Part shown: in pieces, positions 26,788 through 36,349 of the stretch | How positions within the stretch are numbered: position 1 is the first letter of the stretch | How the letters are laid out: each line of letters begins with the position of its first letter | Assembly: GCF_009617755.1 (NCBI RefSeq) | Contig: NZ_BGZH01000002.1 | Location: 496,001 to 560,000, forward strand | Origin: Marinobacter salsuginis | Lineage (GTDB): Bacteria > Pseudomonadota > Gammaproteobacteria > Pseudomonadales > Oleiphilaceae | DNA length: 64,000 nucleotides | Direction of reading: 5' to 3' | Notes under the pieces: generated by a model | What the model saw: the letters and a program-made list of their open reading frames with translations, nothing else | Told to the model about the DNA's origin: nothing | Database searches by the model: none | Position numbers and translations under genes: made by a program

Positions 26788-27525
26788 TTAACCAAGCCGT
26801 TGGCGCAGGGCTTCGTATAGGCAAACACCCGTAGCCACGGACACGTTAAGGCTGTCGACATGGCCGAGCATAGGGATATTGATCAGCTGGTCACAGTGCT
26901 CTCGGGTCAGTCGGCGCATCCCTTTGCCTTCGGCTCCCATCACCAGCGCCACCGGGCCCTTGAAATCGGCCTGGTATAGCGTTGCGTTTGCCTCACCGGC
27001 AGTACCGATCAGCCAAACACCCTTATCCTGCAAACTGCGCAGAAAACGGGCGAGATTGGTGACTCGGACAAAGGGCACCGTCTCGGCAGCACCACAGGCA
27101 ACCTTGCGGGCAACCGGAGTCAGCGAAGCGGACTTGTCCTTGGGTACAATGACCGCCTGAACACCCACAGCATCAGCAGTGCGCATGCAGGCGCCGAGAT
27201 TATGGGGATCGGTCACACCGTCAAGCACCAGCAGGAAAGGCGGCTTGTCACTGCCGGCCAACTGCGCCAGCAGATCGTCTTCGGTCCATTCCCGGCTTTC
27301 ACTTACGGCCGCAACAATTCCCTGGTGAACACCGGACACCCGCTCGTCCAGCTCTCTGCGATGCACAACCTTCCATCGCACACCCAGGCTATCAAGGGTA
27401 TCGGTAATACTCTTGACCCTTTTATCCTGCCTGCCGGTCTGGATCCAGACCTGCCGCAGACGCTCAGGCTCGCGTTTGAGGACAGCCTCAACCGCGTGCC
27501 AGCCAAACACAAATTCTCCGGACAC
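26788..27525 (-). CDS. rlmB: 23S rRNA (guanosine-2'-O)-methyltransferase RlmB
   Basis: The 245-residue SpoU/TrmH-family enzyme has an N-terminal L30e-like substrate domain ([19 protein letters not shown]) and SPOUT motifs [31 protein letters not shown] and [20 protein letters not shown]. RlmB methylates G2251 of 23S rRNA. The start is GTG 27525, preceded by AGGAAG 9 nt upstream. It lies 15 nt after rnr, the familiar rnr-rlmB pair. Confidence 0.95.
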   Translation of the reverse strand: MSGEFVFGWHAVEAVLKREPERLRQVWIQTGRQDKRVKSITDTLDSLGVRWKVVHRRELDERVSGVHQGIVAAVSESREWTEDDLLAQLAGSDKPPFLLVLDGVTDPHNLGACMRTADAVGVQAVIVPKDKSASLTPVARKVACGAAETVPFVRVTNLARFLRSLQDKGVWLIGTAGEANATLYQADFKGPVALVMGAEGKGMRRLTREHCDQLINIPMLGHVDSLNVSVATGVCLYEALRQRLG

Positions 27526-27540
27526 TGATTCTGCTTCCTG

Positions 27541-30117
27541 TTACTTGCCTGATTTGCGCGGCTTGGCTTTTTTGTCGCCTTTACCAGCGCCACTGCCCTT
27601 CTTGCCTTTTTTCAGGGCGAGCTTCGCAGCCTTCGCAACCAGCTCATCCCTGGCAGAAGGCGTTTCATTATCATCGAAGGCCTCAGGCCCCTTTTTCTTC
27701 GATGACGTCGAAGCCGGGCGTTTCCTCGGGCGCTTCAGGCCAGGCTCGCCGGGTGATGCACTCTTTCGTGCAGGCTTGGCTTTGCCCGGCGGCTTGCCAC
27801 CTTTGCCGGAGCTGCGTTTGCCCTTTCCCCGCTCACCTTTTTCAGGAACCGTAAGCGCGTCGCGATCGGCCTGCCGATGGACTGGCTCGCTGATCAGCTC
27901 CAGGTCGATCTTGCGATCTTCCATTCCAACCCGAACAACCTTCACACGGACCTCATCCCCCAGCCGGAAACTCATTGCCGTGCGCTCGCCGATTAGACGA
28001 TGCTTGACCGAATCATGGTGAAAGAAGTCACCGCTCAGGGTCGACACGTGTACCAACCCTTCTATGTAAACACCCGATAGCTCCACAAAGAAACCGAAAG
28101 GCACCACGGAGGCAATGACGCCATCGTATTCCTCACCGACATGATCACTAAGGTACTCACACTTCAACCACGCCATGACATCCCGGGTAGCATCGTCGGC
28201 ACGGCGTTCTGCCATTGAGGTGTGCTCACCCAGCTGCTCCATCCGGGCCATATCATAGGGGTACTCGGCGAGCTCGGGATCCGGTTTGGGAGGCGGAACC
28301 ACATCCTTGGAGGGCTTCCCTCCGTGGATAACCGACTTGATGGCCCGATGATTGATCAGGTCCGGATAACGTCGAATCGGCGACGTGAAGTGAGCATAAC
28401 CCGCATAACCAAGGCCAAAATGGCCGCCCTCTTCAGGGCTGTAGACGGCCTGACTGAGTGAACGCAGCATCACCGTCTGGATAACATTGGCATCCGAGCG
28501 GTCCTTGATACTGTTCAGCAGCTCCTGGTAGTCCGCAGACGTGGGGTTATCACCGCCGCCCAGCTGGAGACCCAGCTCACCCAGGAACAGCCGAACCGCA
28601 TTGAGCCGCTCTTCTGAGGGGCCATCATGCACCCGATACAGTGCAGGCAGTTTGTGTTTTTTCAGGAATCGCGCTGTAGCAACGTTCGCACACAACATGC
28701 ACTCCTCGATGATCTTGTGGGCATCGTTGCGCTGAACCGGCACTATCTCTTCTATCTTCCGGTCGGCGTCAAACACAATCTTGGTTTCGGTGGTTTCGAA
28801 ATCAATTGCGCCACGCTCGGTACGCGCCTTGCGCAACAACTGGTAGAGACCATAAAGATTGTGCAACTGCGGGAGAACGCTGGCGTATTGCTCGCACAGC
28901 TTATAGCCCTGCTCGGTGTCCGGATGCTCCAGCATGGTACTTACCTTGTTGTAGGTAAGCCGCGCATGACTGAACATGACCGCCTGATAAAAGTTGTAGC
29001 TGCTGATGTTACCGGCGGCGCTAATGGTCATATCGGCCACCATGCAGAGGCGATCGACGCCCGGATTCAACGAGCAAAGGCCATTGGACAGCTTTTCTGG
29101 CAGCATTGGCACAACGTGGTCCGGAAAATAGACCGAGGTACTGCGGTTTAACGCCTCTTCATCCAGTGGAGAACCGGGCCGGACGTAGTGGGACACATCG
29201 GCAATCGCAACGATCAGACGATAGCCACCACGAGGCCTTGGCTCGCAATAGACAGCATCGTCGAAATCCCGGGCCGTTTCGTCATCGATGGTTACCAGCC
29301 TGAGATTTCGGATGTCCTTCCGGTTGGCCTTGTCTTTCTCAGTGACCTCTTCCGGAATCTGTGCCGTCTGCTCACCGACAGCGGGCGGCCAGCTGTGGGG
29401 AATGTCGTAGGAACGGATGGCAACGTCAATTTCCATCCCTGGCGCCATGTGTTCGCCAAGCACTTCAACAACCTTGCCCAGTGGCTGAGTGCGCACGGTG
29501 GGCTGGCGAACTATGTCCACCACAACATACTGGCCGTGGCGGGCATTGCCGCAATTCTCCTGGGGAATCAGTACTTCGTGATTGATCCGCGCGTTTTCAG
29601 GAACAACGAAGTTGATACCACTTTCCTCGAAAAAGCGTCCCACCGTCTGGCTGGTCCGGTATTCCAGAACTTCAACAATCACACCTTCGCGCCGGCCTCG
29701 ATCATCAACCCGATCAACCCGAGCGGCCACCCGATCCCCATGAAACACCTGACGCATCTGTCGGGCAGTGAGAAACAGATCGGAGCCCCCGTCATCCGGC
29801 ACCAGAAAGCCGAAGCCATCTTTGTGTCCAATCACCCGCCCCGTTACCAGGTCGGCTTCCTCAATGGGAAGGTAGGCGCCACGCCGGTTACAAATCAACT
29901 GCCCGTCCCGACACATGGCAATCAATCGCCGACGAAGGGCTTCAATGCCCTCCTCTGACGACTGACCAAGTTCTGAACACAGTGTTTCGTGGGTTGCGGG
30001 AGCGCCACGCTCTTTGAGATGCGCGAGGATAAATTCCCGGCTTTGAATAGGATTTTCGTATTTCTGGGCCTCACGGCTGGCGTGAGGATCCCGGTCGTTT
30101 TTCTTCCTGGAAACCAT
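27541..30117 (-). CDS. rnr: Ribonuclease R
   Basis: The 858-residue 3'-5' exoribonuclease has an N-terminal winged-helix domain (about 20-85), two cold-shock domains, the RNB catalytic domain with Asp cluster DDETARDFDDAV (about 283-294), a C-terminal S1 domain (EYDGVIASVVPFGFFVELSG...) and a lysine-rich tail ending KKGKKGSGAGKGDKKAKPRK. It degrades structured RNA and rRNA fragments. ATG 30117 has AAGGA 7 nt upstream; an in-frame ATG 12 codons earlier has none. Confidence 0.96.
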   Translation of the reverse strand: MVSRKKNDRDPHASREAQKYENPIQSREFILAHLKERGAPATHETLCSELGQSSEEGIEALRRRLIAMCRDGQLICNRRGAYLPIEEADLVTGRVIGHKDGFGFLVPDDGGSDLFLTARQMRQVFHGDRVAARVDRVDDRGRREGVIVEVLEYRTSQTVGRFFEESGINFVVPENARINHEVLIPQENCGNARHGQYVVVDIVRQPTVRTQPLGKVVEVLGEHMAPGMEIDVAIRSYDIPHSWPPAVGEQTAQIPEEVTEKDKANRKDIRNLRLVTIDDETARDFDDAVYCEPRPRGGYRLIVAIADVSHYVRPGSPLDEEALNRSTSVYFPDHVVPMLPEKLSNGLCSLNPGVDRLCMVADMTISAAGNISSYNFYQAVMFSHARLTYNKVSTMLEHPDTEQGYKLCEQYASVLPQLHNLYGLYQLLRKARTERGAIDFETTETKIVFDADRKIEEIVPVQRNDAHKIIEECMLCANVATARFLKKHKLPALYRVHDGPSEERLNAVRLFLGELGLQLGGGDNPTSADYQELLNSIKDRSDANVIQTVMLRSLSQAVYSPEEGGHFGLGYAGYAHFTSPIRRYPDLINHRAIKSVIHGGKPSKDVVPPPKPDPELAEYPYDMARMEQLGEHTSMAERRADDATRDVMAWLKCEYLSDHVGEEYDGVIASVVPFGFFVELSGVYIEGLVHVSTLSGDFFHHDSVKHRLIGERTAMSFRLGDEVRVKVVRVGMEDRKIDLELISEPVHRQADRDALTVPEKGERGKGKRSSGKGGKPPGKAKPARKSASPGEPGLKRPRKRPASTSSKKKGPEAFDDNETPSARDELVAKAAKLALKKGKKGSGAGKGDKKAKPRKSGK

Positions 30118-30259
30118 TCGGATCCTTGTTAAGAGGCTGTACCAACGCGGCACAGTTCAGATTCGTTTGCAATGGAGTATAACGTTGGGATGGAGCTCCT
30201 GCCTATCAACCTGCAAGGAATAGGCACAAATACCTGCCATTCTTTTTGCGAAAAAATGT

Positions 30260-30296
30260 TTGACAGCCTCGGCGGGAATTATTAAAGTACGCGCCA
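30260..30296 (+). promoter_or_regulatory. Stable-RNA promoter for tRNA-Leu
   Basis: TTGACA (30260-30265), 17-nt spacer, TAAAGT (30283-30288), then the discriminator ACGCGCC. It resembles the tRNA-Met promoter at 7254-7290. Confidence 0.7.
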
Positions 30297-30369
30297 TCGG
30301 TTGAGGGACACGCCTCAACGTTGGCAGAAACGTTTAGTTTTCAACAAGCTAAGGTTCTGCAAATCACCT

Positions 30370-30456
30370 GCCGAGGTGGTGAAATTGGTAGACACGCTAG
30401 CTTCAGGTGCTAGTGGGGGCAACCCCGTGGAGGTTCAAGTCCTCTCCTCGGCACCA
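30370..30456 (+). tRNA. tRNA-Leu (anticodon CAG)
   Basis: This 87-nt tRNA with a long variable arm runs from GCCGAGGTGGTGAAATTGG to CTCCTCGGCACCA. The anticodon stem-loop CTAGC-TTCAGGT-GCTAG gives CAG. The variable arm (GGGGGCAACCCC) marks a class II tRNA. CCA is encoded. Confidence 0.97.
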
Positions 30457-30569
30457 TTTCCTCCCCCAGGAAATGGCAAGACAGCCAACCGGCGAAGTCG
30501 TCAATTTCCTCAAATAGCATCCGATCTACGAAGCCTTCTTGCCAGAAGCCAGATTGCCACTGATCGCGA

Positions 30570-32453
30570 CTAATCCAGCAGTCCCACCAGGTACTCAGAC
30601 AACCTCTGGTAACCAAACTCTACCTTCGCATAAGCAGAATTGGGCACACCCTCAAACTCGCGGCCGCATTCTCCGGACGAATTGTAATTTTTCAGATAGG
30701 CATCGCGGATAAGGTTCGGTTGTTCTGCAACAAAGCCTGGCCCGTCTGCTGCCGGATAGTTTATCGCCCACTCGAAACTGCCATCGCCAGTCACGCGGGG
30801 CAGCTGTAGAAGATCCGGATCCAGGAATCCATAGCGCAACAGGCGGAGATTCGGTTGTTCGGGCCCGGAAAACTCCCGTCGATCAAATTCAAGCACCGGA
30901 TCGGTGAAACCCGCAGGCTGGGGATCATAGCCGGAAAACTGGTACGCCTGAACGCCTGTCACAACCTGACTCGCGTCGACAGCCTCTTGCTGTGGAGCGC
31001 AGCTGTCTATACCCGCCGAAAAGGTTACGGCCTCCACCTCAACGCCCTGCTCTGAAATCCGGTATCCGGGAAAAACGGACGAGGAATTGTCGGTTTCCGG
31101 AACCAGCGTGCGCCTTGCGCCACCGCTGGTCTCAGCAACCAGTTCCACCAGATCGCCGCTGTCCGTCGTCCAGCTGTAGGTGACCTCTGGAGGGCCGCCC
31201 AATTCCGTTGAATCCGCTGCAATTCCCCTGTGTTCATGACAGGTGGTGCTGGTCTCGAAGTGAATGCGGCGATTGCCCCAATCGAAAACCAGCCGCTCAT
31301 CCGTGCCCTCTTCGTCGAAATTCAGACGGCTTTGCTCCGAAAGCGCGGCGGAGGGCAACCACTGGGTTTCCAGGTCCGCCATGTAGCCGTTAACACCGAT
31401 CAGTCGTGCCAGCTCCGGCATGGAGGGTGACAGGCAGCCGTTCGCGGAGACGGATAGCAGGCGCCCGCTCTCACTGTAAGCGAACGCCAGCTCGGCGGAG
31501 ATCTGCAGGCCGGAGCGGTTGGCAGGCAGGCTGTCCTGATTGGAGGGCTCGGCGTATACCTTCTGGCTGGTCAGCAGCACCGGGTCGCTCAATTCCACAT
31601 CCACTTCGGGGAGCACCAGGGCGTCCACATCGACATTGGCAAAATCACCCTGGGCGACATCATCAACCACCGCGATCACATCCGCAGCGTTCTGCACCAG
31701 CGATACGCCCAATAGAAACGCCGCTTCCCTGCTCAGGAATCGCTCCGTGCCGTCACTGTCTCCGGCCGCCAGCAGGTCGTTGTAGGCAGAGGGAATCTGG
31801 CTGGCCATGAACCTTGCCAGTGCCCGGGCATAGGCATGTGAGCGCTCGTCCTGGGCGAGGATATAGTCCCGCACCAGATTCAGGTCCGCCAGGCTCGCTG
31901 CCGCGCCGGAAGGTGTTTGCAGGAAGGCACCAAGGCCGACGATGCCCCGGTAACGGGCCAGCGTGGTTAATGGCGTGATATTGCGGACACCCGGAGGCGC
32001 CGACATCAGGTAGGCACTGACCACCGGAACTTCCCCGTTGCGCGTTTCCTCAAGGGTTTTACCCGGAAGGGCTACGGCATGCAGCGCATAATCCCGTGGA
32101 TCAAGATCCGGCCCCACTGAAGGATCCAGGACCAGTTCCGAAATATCCATCGCGAAACGACCGCCGGCACCACTCATGGCGGTGGGCTCCCCCGAGGCAA
32201 GAGTAACCTCCCTGCCATTATCCAGCTCGATAACCAGAGGCCCCGGGGTGAACTGACTGTCCCCATCCATGTCGAGCCAGACCCGGGCGTTCTTCAGGTA
32301 GCCGTCGATGACCTTACCCGTGTAAGGCGCAGGCTCGCTGTATTCAACGCCATCGAAATCCCGCCCGTCCACGGGCAACTGGTCGGATTCCTCACCGCAA
32401 CCGGCGAGGATGAGGGAGACAGCAGTAACAGGCAGACCAATCAGGCGTTTCAT
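30570..32453 (-). CDS. Large lipoprotein of unknown function
   Basis: The 627-residue protein starts with a lipoprotein signal (AVSLILAGC; lipid Cys about residue 19) followed by GEESDQL, with no Asp at +2, so an outer-membrane location is expected. After the signal comes GKVIDGYLKNARVWLDMDGD and SQFTPGPLVIEL, an Asp-rich stretch (DMDGDSQF) like a calcium-binding loop or dockerin/EF-hand motif as seen in secreted proteins. The rest has no domain that I can name; Cys residues recur in the C-terminal third. No close functional neighbour is apparent. It lies next to tRNA-Leu. Confidence 0.75.
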   Translation of the reverse strand: MKRLIGLPVTAVSLILAGCGEESDQLPVDGRDFDGVEYSEPAPYTGKVIDGYLKNARVWLDMDGDSQFTPGPLVIELDNGREVTLASGEPTAMSGAGGRFAMDISELVLDPSVGPDLDPRDYALHAVALPGKTLEETRNGEVPVVSAYLMSAPPGVRNITPLTTLARYRGIVGLGAFLQTPSGAAASLADLNLVRDYILAQDERSHAYARALARFMASQIPSAYNDLLAAGDSDGTERFLSREAAFLLGVSLVQNAADVIAVVDDVAQGDFANVDVDALVLPEVDVELSDPVLLTSQKVYAEPSNQDSLPANRSGLQISAELAFAYSESGRLLSVSANGCLSPSMPELARLIGVNGYMADLETQWLPSAALSEQSRLNFDEEGTDERLVFDWGNRRIHFETSTTCHEHRGIAADSTELGGPPEVTYSWTTDSGDLVELVAETSGGARRTLVPETDNSSSVFPGYRISEQGVEVEAVTFSAGIDSCAPQQEAVDASQVVTGVQAYQFSGYDPQPAGFTDPVLEFDRREFSGPEQPNLRLLRYGFLDPDLLQLPRVTGDGSFEWAINYPAADGPGFVAEQPNLIRDAYLKNYNSSGECGREFEGVPNSAYAKVEFGYQRLSEYLVGLLD

Positions 32454-32568
32454 CGCGGCAACCGTTTATCCTTGTTAGAGGTTGTGCCGCTACTTTAGGG
32501 GATGTGGTGGCTGTAGACCTTGATAGGTTTGGCAATTTGTAAAGTTTGGTAACCAGACGGGGCTTCAG

Positions 32569-34311
32569 TCACGACGAGCAGCTGTAGTGTGAAACCCCAC
32601 CCAGGTTGAACAACTCCGACGGCTTCAGCCGGTAGTATTGCGCCTCAACCGCATTCGACTGCTCGGCATAGGGTTGCGTCAAAACACCCTGCAAGGCACG
32701 CAGGGGCTGGTAATCGCCCTCTGCTGCTCGCTGATAGGCAGGCAGCACGAACCACTCACGCATGGTGTATTTGGGGTTCACCAGCTTCATGTTGCGGGAT
32801 AGCTCCTCACGGAATTGGGAGCTGACAGTGGAGTCATCGATCCCAATCTGCGATTTCCATCTGGCAAACCACTCTGACCAGCGGTTGAGTAGCCCTTCCG
32901 GATCGGCCGCTGCTGACTCATCCAATGATCTGTAGAAGCTGTTTTTGAGGGGTTCGATGTCTTCGGGTACGGAGGAAAGCTCCCGGAAGAACATCGTATA
33001 ATCCACTGGGGTCCGGGTCATCAGCGTAATCAGTTCCCTGAAGAGTTCGGCGTCAAAAGTGCCAAGGCCCAGCTTCGCTGCCCACATCTTTTCCAGCTCC
33101 GCCTGCATTACCTCGGCAAATCCACCGTGAATCTCCTGGAGTTGCGCCTGTTCGTTCTCGTGATCTGCCAGCAGCGGCTGAAGGGCCGAACAGAAACTCT
33201 TGAAGTTCCGTTCCGCCGCTGCGGGTTGGTTAAGGAAAGAGAAGTGCTGCCCGCCACCGGTCCAGGGCTGGTAGAACGGCTCGAATAGTTCGCAGAAGCC
33301 AAAAGGCCCGTAATCCAGCGTGAAACCGCCAGCGGCGCAATTGTCGCTGTTGAAATTGCCCTGGCAGTAACCAACCCGGATCCAGTTCGCCACCAGCGAG
33401 GCAAGGCGGCCGCGAAACTCCCGCGCGAGCATCACGATTTTTGTGGGCGTATCGAGGGACTGGTCAATAACACCGTGGTACTCCCGATCAATCAGGTGCA
33501 GCACCAGCTGTTCGAGTTCTTCATGGGCGCGGGGGTGCTCCTGCTTTCGAGCCCTGCGCCCGAAAAGTTCCAGCTGGCCCACCCGAATGAAGGACGGGGC
33601 GACACGTGTGGAGATGGCAACCGGCTCCGAAATGAGCTGGTCGGGATCCAGGGAATGGGAGCCCGGAGAGTACCAGGGGCGCCGTACTCTCTCTGTTTTC
33701 GAAACATAGAGGCTCAGCGACCGGGAGGTCGGCACACCCAGTGCGTGCATGTGCTCCTGGGCCAGGAATTCACGAACGCTGGAACGCAGGACCGCACGGC
33801 CATCACCACCACGGCAATACGGCGTCTGTCCGCCACCCTTGAGCTGCATTTCCCAGCGCTGACCGTTCAGAACAGCTTCCAAAACCGAAATGGCGCGACC
33901 GTCGCCATAGCCGTTGCCGGTCTGGAACGGGCACTGTTGGGTGTATTCGGTGCCGTAGATGGAAAGTGCATAGCCACAGGCCCAGCCGACTTTGCTCATG
34001 GGCGCCGGCACCTGTGAGAGGTCTCCGGAGAACATCCGGATAAAGTCGTCGGACTGGGCCAGGCTGTCGGCAAAACCCAGTTCGCGGAACAAATCCTCAC
34101 TGTGGGCAACGTATTCAGGGGTTTCGATGGGCGTGGGCCTGACCGGGACATAATGCCCCGAAAAGACCTGCCTTGGCCGGTGATCAACACCATCGGACGT
34201 GGCATCCGGATCGCAGATCAGACTATCCATGAGCGAATAGTCAGCCATCGGTGCAAGTTCTTCGAGGTTGCTCACATCGAAACGGGTTTCTCGCCCCAAC
34301 GGCTTGTTCAT
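32569..34311 (-). CDS. SelO-like pseudokinase (protein adenylyltransferase family), long divergent form
   Basis: The 580-residue protein belongs to the SelO/YdiU family: [20 protein letters not shown] with the ATP-binding Lys, [20 protein letters not shown], and [20 protein letters not shown] in place of the usual TDN...DYGPFGF. SelO transfers AMP to Ser/Thr/Tyr of redox proteins. It is about 100 residues longer than E. coli YdiU. The family's usual HGVLNTDN reads CQGNFNSDN here, losing the His. It ends SHYSCSS, matching the CUSS/CCSS tail where eukaryotic SelO has selenocysteine. No SECIS or in-frame UGA is implied. Confidence 0.85.
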   Translation of the reverse strand: MNKPLGRETRFDVSNLEELAPMADYSLMDSLICDPDATSDGVDHRPRQVFSGHYVPVRPTPIETPEYVAHSEDLFRELGFADSLAQSDDFIRMFSGDLSQVPAPMSKVGWACGYALSIYGTEYTQQCPFQTGNGYGDGRAISVLEAVLNGQRWEMQLKGGGQTPYCRGGDGRAVLRSSVREFLAQEHMHALGVPTSRSLSLYVSKTERVRRPWYSPGSHSLDPDQLISEPVAISTRVAPSFIRVGQLELFGRRARKQEHPRAHEELEQLVLHLIDREYHGVIDQSLDTPTKIVMLAREFRGRLASLVANWIRVGYCQGNFNSDNCAAGGFTLDYGPFGFCELFEPFYQPWTGGGQHFSFLNQPAAAERNFKSFCSALQPLLADHENEQAQLQEIHGGFAEVMQAELEKMWAAKLGLGTFDAELFRELITLMTRTPVDYTMFFRELSSVPEDIEPLKNSFYRSLDESAAADPEGLLNRWSEWFARWKSQIGIDDSTVSSQFREELSRNMKLVNPKYTMREWFVLPAYQRAAEGDYQPLRALQGVLTQPYAEQSNAVEAQYYRLKPSELFNLGGVSHYSCSS

Positions 34312-34393
34312 CTGTGCCTCTCCTGATCAAAGGAACCGGGCAGCGCCAGCACTGCCCTTCGTTGCCCTTATGACCAGCCCATCTGGCGAGGGT

Positions 34394-35533
34394 TCAGAAT
34401 GAGCGGGCAACGATTTCCTTCATGATTTCATTGGTGCCGGCGTAGATCCGCTGCACCCGCGAGTCTGCCCAGGCCCGTGCGATCGGATACTCCCACATGT
34501 AGCCGTAGCCCCCGTGAAGCTGCACGCACTCATCCATTACCTTGCACTGCAGGTCTGTAGTGAGCTGCTTGAGCATCGCCGCGGTGGGGATGTCGAGCTT
34601 CTTGTCAAGATGCAGCTCCAGGCACCGATCGGTGAACACCCGGGCAGCGGTAATTTCCGCCTTCATTTCCGCCATCTTGAAGCGGGTATTCTGAAACGCA
34701 ATCACCGGTTTCCCGAAGGCGTTACGCTCCTTGACGTAATCCAGGGTCCACTGCCAGGCGGCTTCAGCAGCGGCAACAGCCCCCAGCGCCACCTGCAGGC
34801 GCTCGGCCGCCAGCTCCTGCATGAGCTGGAAAAAGCCCTGGCCTTCGCCCGGACCTATCAGATTCTTCTCAGGTACTTTTACGTCCTGGAAGAACAGCTC
34901 GGAGGTGTCCTGGGCCTTCATACCCACCTTGTTCAGGTTCTGGCCTTTCTCAAACCCTTCCCAGGCGGTCTCCACCATGAACAGGCTGATACCCTTGGCG
35001 CCTTCCTTCGGGTCGGTCTTGGCGACCACAATAACCACATCGGCAAGCTGACCGTTTGTAATAAAGGTTTTCGAACCGTTCAGAACGTAATGATCGCCGT
35101 TCTTGACCGCCGTGGTTTTCACACCCTGCAGATCCGAGCCGGCCCCCGGCTCGGTCATGGCGATGGCGCCAATCATTTCACCACTGGCCAGTTTGGGCAG
35201 ATAATGATTTTTCAGCTCGTCCGAGCCGTAGTTGAGCACGTAAGGCGCAACAATGTCAGAGTGCAGGCCCCAGCCTATCCCCGTCAAGCCGGCCCTGGCG
35301 ACCTCTTCGATCAACACCGCGCTGTACCGGAAGTCCGCGCCTACACCGCCAAACTCCTCCGGCAGGCAGGGACACAGAAAACCCAGCTCGCCGGCCTTCT
35401 GCCAGAGTTCGCGGCTGACCTGGCCGTCTTTCTCCCACTGATCATGGTAAGGCGCAGCCTCCTGCTCCAGAAACTTGCGGACAGAATCGCGGAAGCCTTC
35501 AAGGTCGGCGTCGAAGAGAGTACGTGGAATCAT
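34394..35533 (-). CDS. Acyl-CoA dehydrogenase (LCAD-like)
   Basis: The 379-residue flavoprotein has the family signatures AMTEPGAGSDLQGVKTTAVK, then FITNGQLADVVIVVAKTDP and the C-terminal QLHGGYGYMWEYPIARAWAD. The end YAGTNEIMKEIVARSF has Ala where medium-chain enzymes have the catalytic Glu, as in long-chain and isovaleryl enzymes whose base sits elsewhere. It oxidises acyl-CoA at the alpha-beta bond, passing electrons to ETF. ATG 35533 has GAGG 7 nt upstream; a longer 394-residue start lacks one. Confidence 0.88.
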   Translation of the reverse strand: MIPRTLFDADLEGFRDSVRKFLEQEAAPYHDQWEKDGQVSRELWQKAGELGFLCPCLPEEFGGVGADFRYSAVLIEEVARAGLTGIGWGLHSDIVAPYVLNYGSDELKNHYLPKLASGEMIGAIAMTEPGAGSDLQGVKTTAVKNGDHYVLNGSKTFITNGQLADVVIVVAKTDPKEGAKGISLFMVETAWEGFEKGQNLNKVGMKAQDTSELFFQDVKVPEKNLIGPGEGQGFFQLMQELAAERLQVALGAVAAAEAAWQWTLDYVKERNAFGKPVIAFQNTRFKMAEMKAEITAARVFTDRCLELHLDKKLDIPTAAMLKQLTTDLQCKVMDECVQLHGGYGYMWEYPIARAWADSRVQRIYAGTNEIMKEIVARSF

Positions 35534-35655
35534 GGTGAACCTCGGTGAATGACCTGTGTTGTGATTGTCGTTCACCAAGTCTCTGCCCGGAGCCCGGTTT
35601 GCTCAATGATGAAAAGCATCAATCGGGCTGACCAAAACCATCGCCCGGAGCAGGG

Positions 35656-36303
35656 TCAGCCCTTGCGCTTGTCCTGGGCTCGGGCTTCGCCCCACCGGGG
35701 CATGAGATCCTGGGGCAGATTCAGATGATCAAGGATTCGGGCAACAATAAAGTCCACCAGGTCCTCGACTGCCTGGGGTTTGTGGTAGAAGCCGGGGCTC
35801 GCCGGCATGATGACCGCACCCATGCGGGTCAGTTTCAGCATGTTCTCCAGATGCACCTCGGAGAAAGGCGCTTCCCTGGGCACAAGAATCAGCGGGCGAC
35901 GTTCCTTCATGGCCACATCGCCGGCCCGCTCGATCAGGTTATTGCTGGCGCCGGTCGCCAGGGCCGAGAGCGTTCCCGTACTGCAGGGACATACCACCAG
36001 CGGCGCTTTCTCCCCGGAACCGGAGGCCGGCGGTGCAAACCAGTCTTCCCGGCCAAACACCAGAACCTGGCCCGGCTCCGCGCCTGAATAGGCAGACAGG
36101 GTTTCCTGCATGGCCGGCGGGGTTCCCGGCAGCTTGAGGTCGGTTTCCGTGGCGATCACTACCTGCGCGGCCCGGCTGACCATCACATTCACCCGGCAGC
36201 CGGCCGATACCAGGCACTGCAGCAGGCGCAGACCATACTGGGCGCCCGAGGCGCCGGTCATGGCCAGGTTAACTGTTGAAGGCCGGTTCTGGTCGTTGCT
36301 CAT
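35656..36303 (-). CDS. ubiX: Flavin prenyltransferase UbiX
   Basis: The 215-residue flavoprotein has [20 protein letters not shown] at the N-terminus, [20 protein letters not shown] and [20 protein letters not shown], all UbiX motifs. It prenylates FMN to make the cofactor for UbiD decarboxylases in ubiquinone synthesis. The start is uncertain: ATG 36303 (MSNDQNRP) or GTG 36315. It lies 46 nt after mpl, which reads the same way; the mpl-ubiX order is found in other Gammaproteobacteria. Confidence 0.94.
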   Translation of the reverse strand: MSNDQNRPSTVNLAMTGASGAQYGLRLLQCLVSAGCRVNVMVSRAAQVVIATETDLKLPGTPPAMQETLSAYSGAEPGQVLVFGREDWFAPPASGSGEKAPLVVCPCSTGTLSALATGASNNLIERAGDVAMKERRPLILVPREAPFSEVHLENMLKLTRMGAVIMPASPGFYHKPQAVEDLVDFIVARILDHLNLPQDLMPRWGEARAQDKRKG

Positions 36304-36349
36304 GGATGTCGCCACTTGTCAGTCAGGAAAAGTCACCGGCCACGCCGGA

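Noticed and set aside
30370..32568. Genomic island inserted at tRNA-Leu
   Set aside because: No integrase gene and no direct repeat of the tRNA 3' end found downstream in this window.
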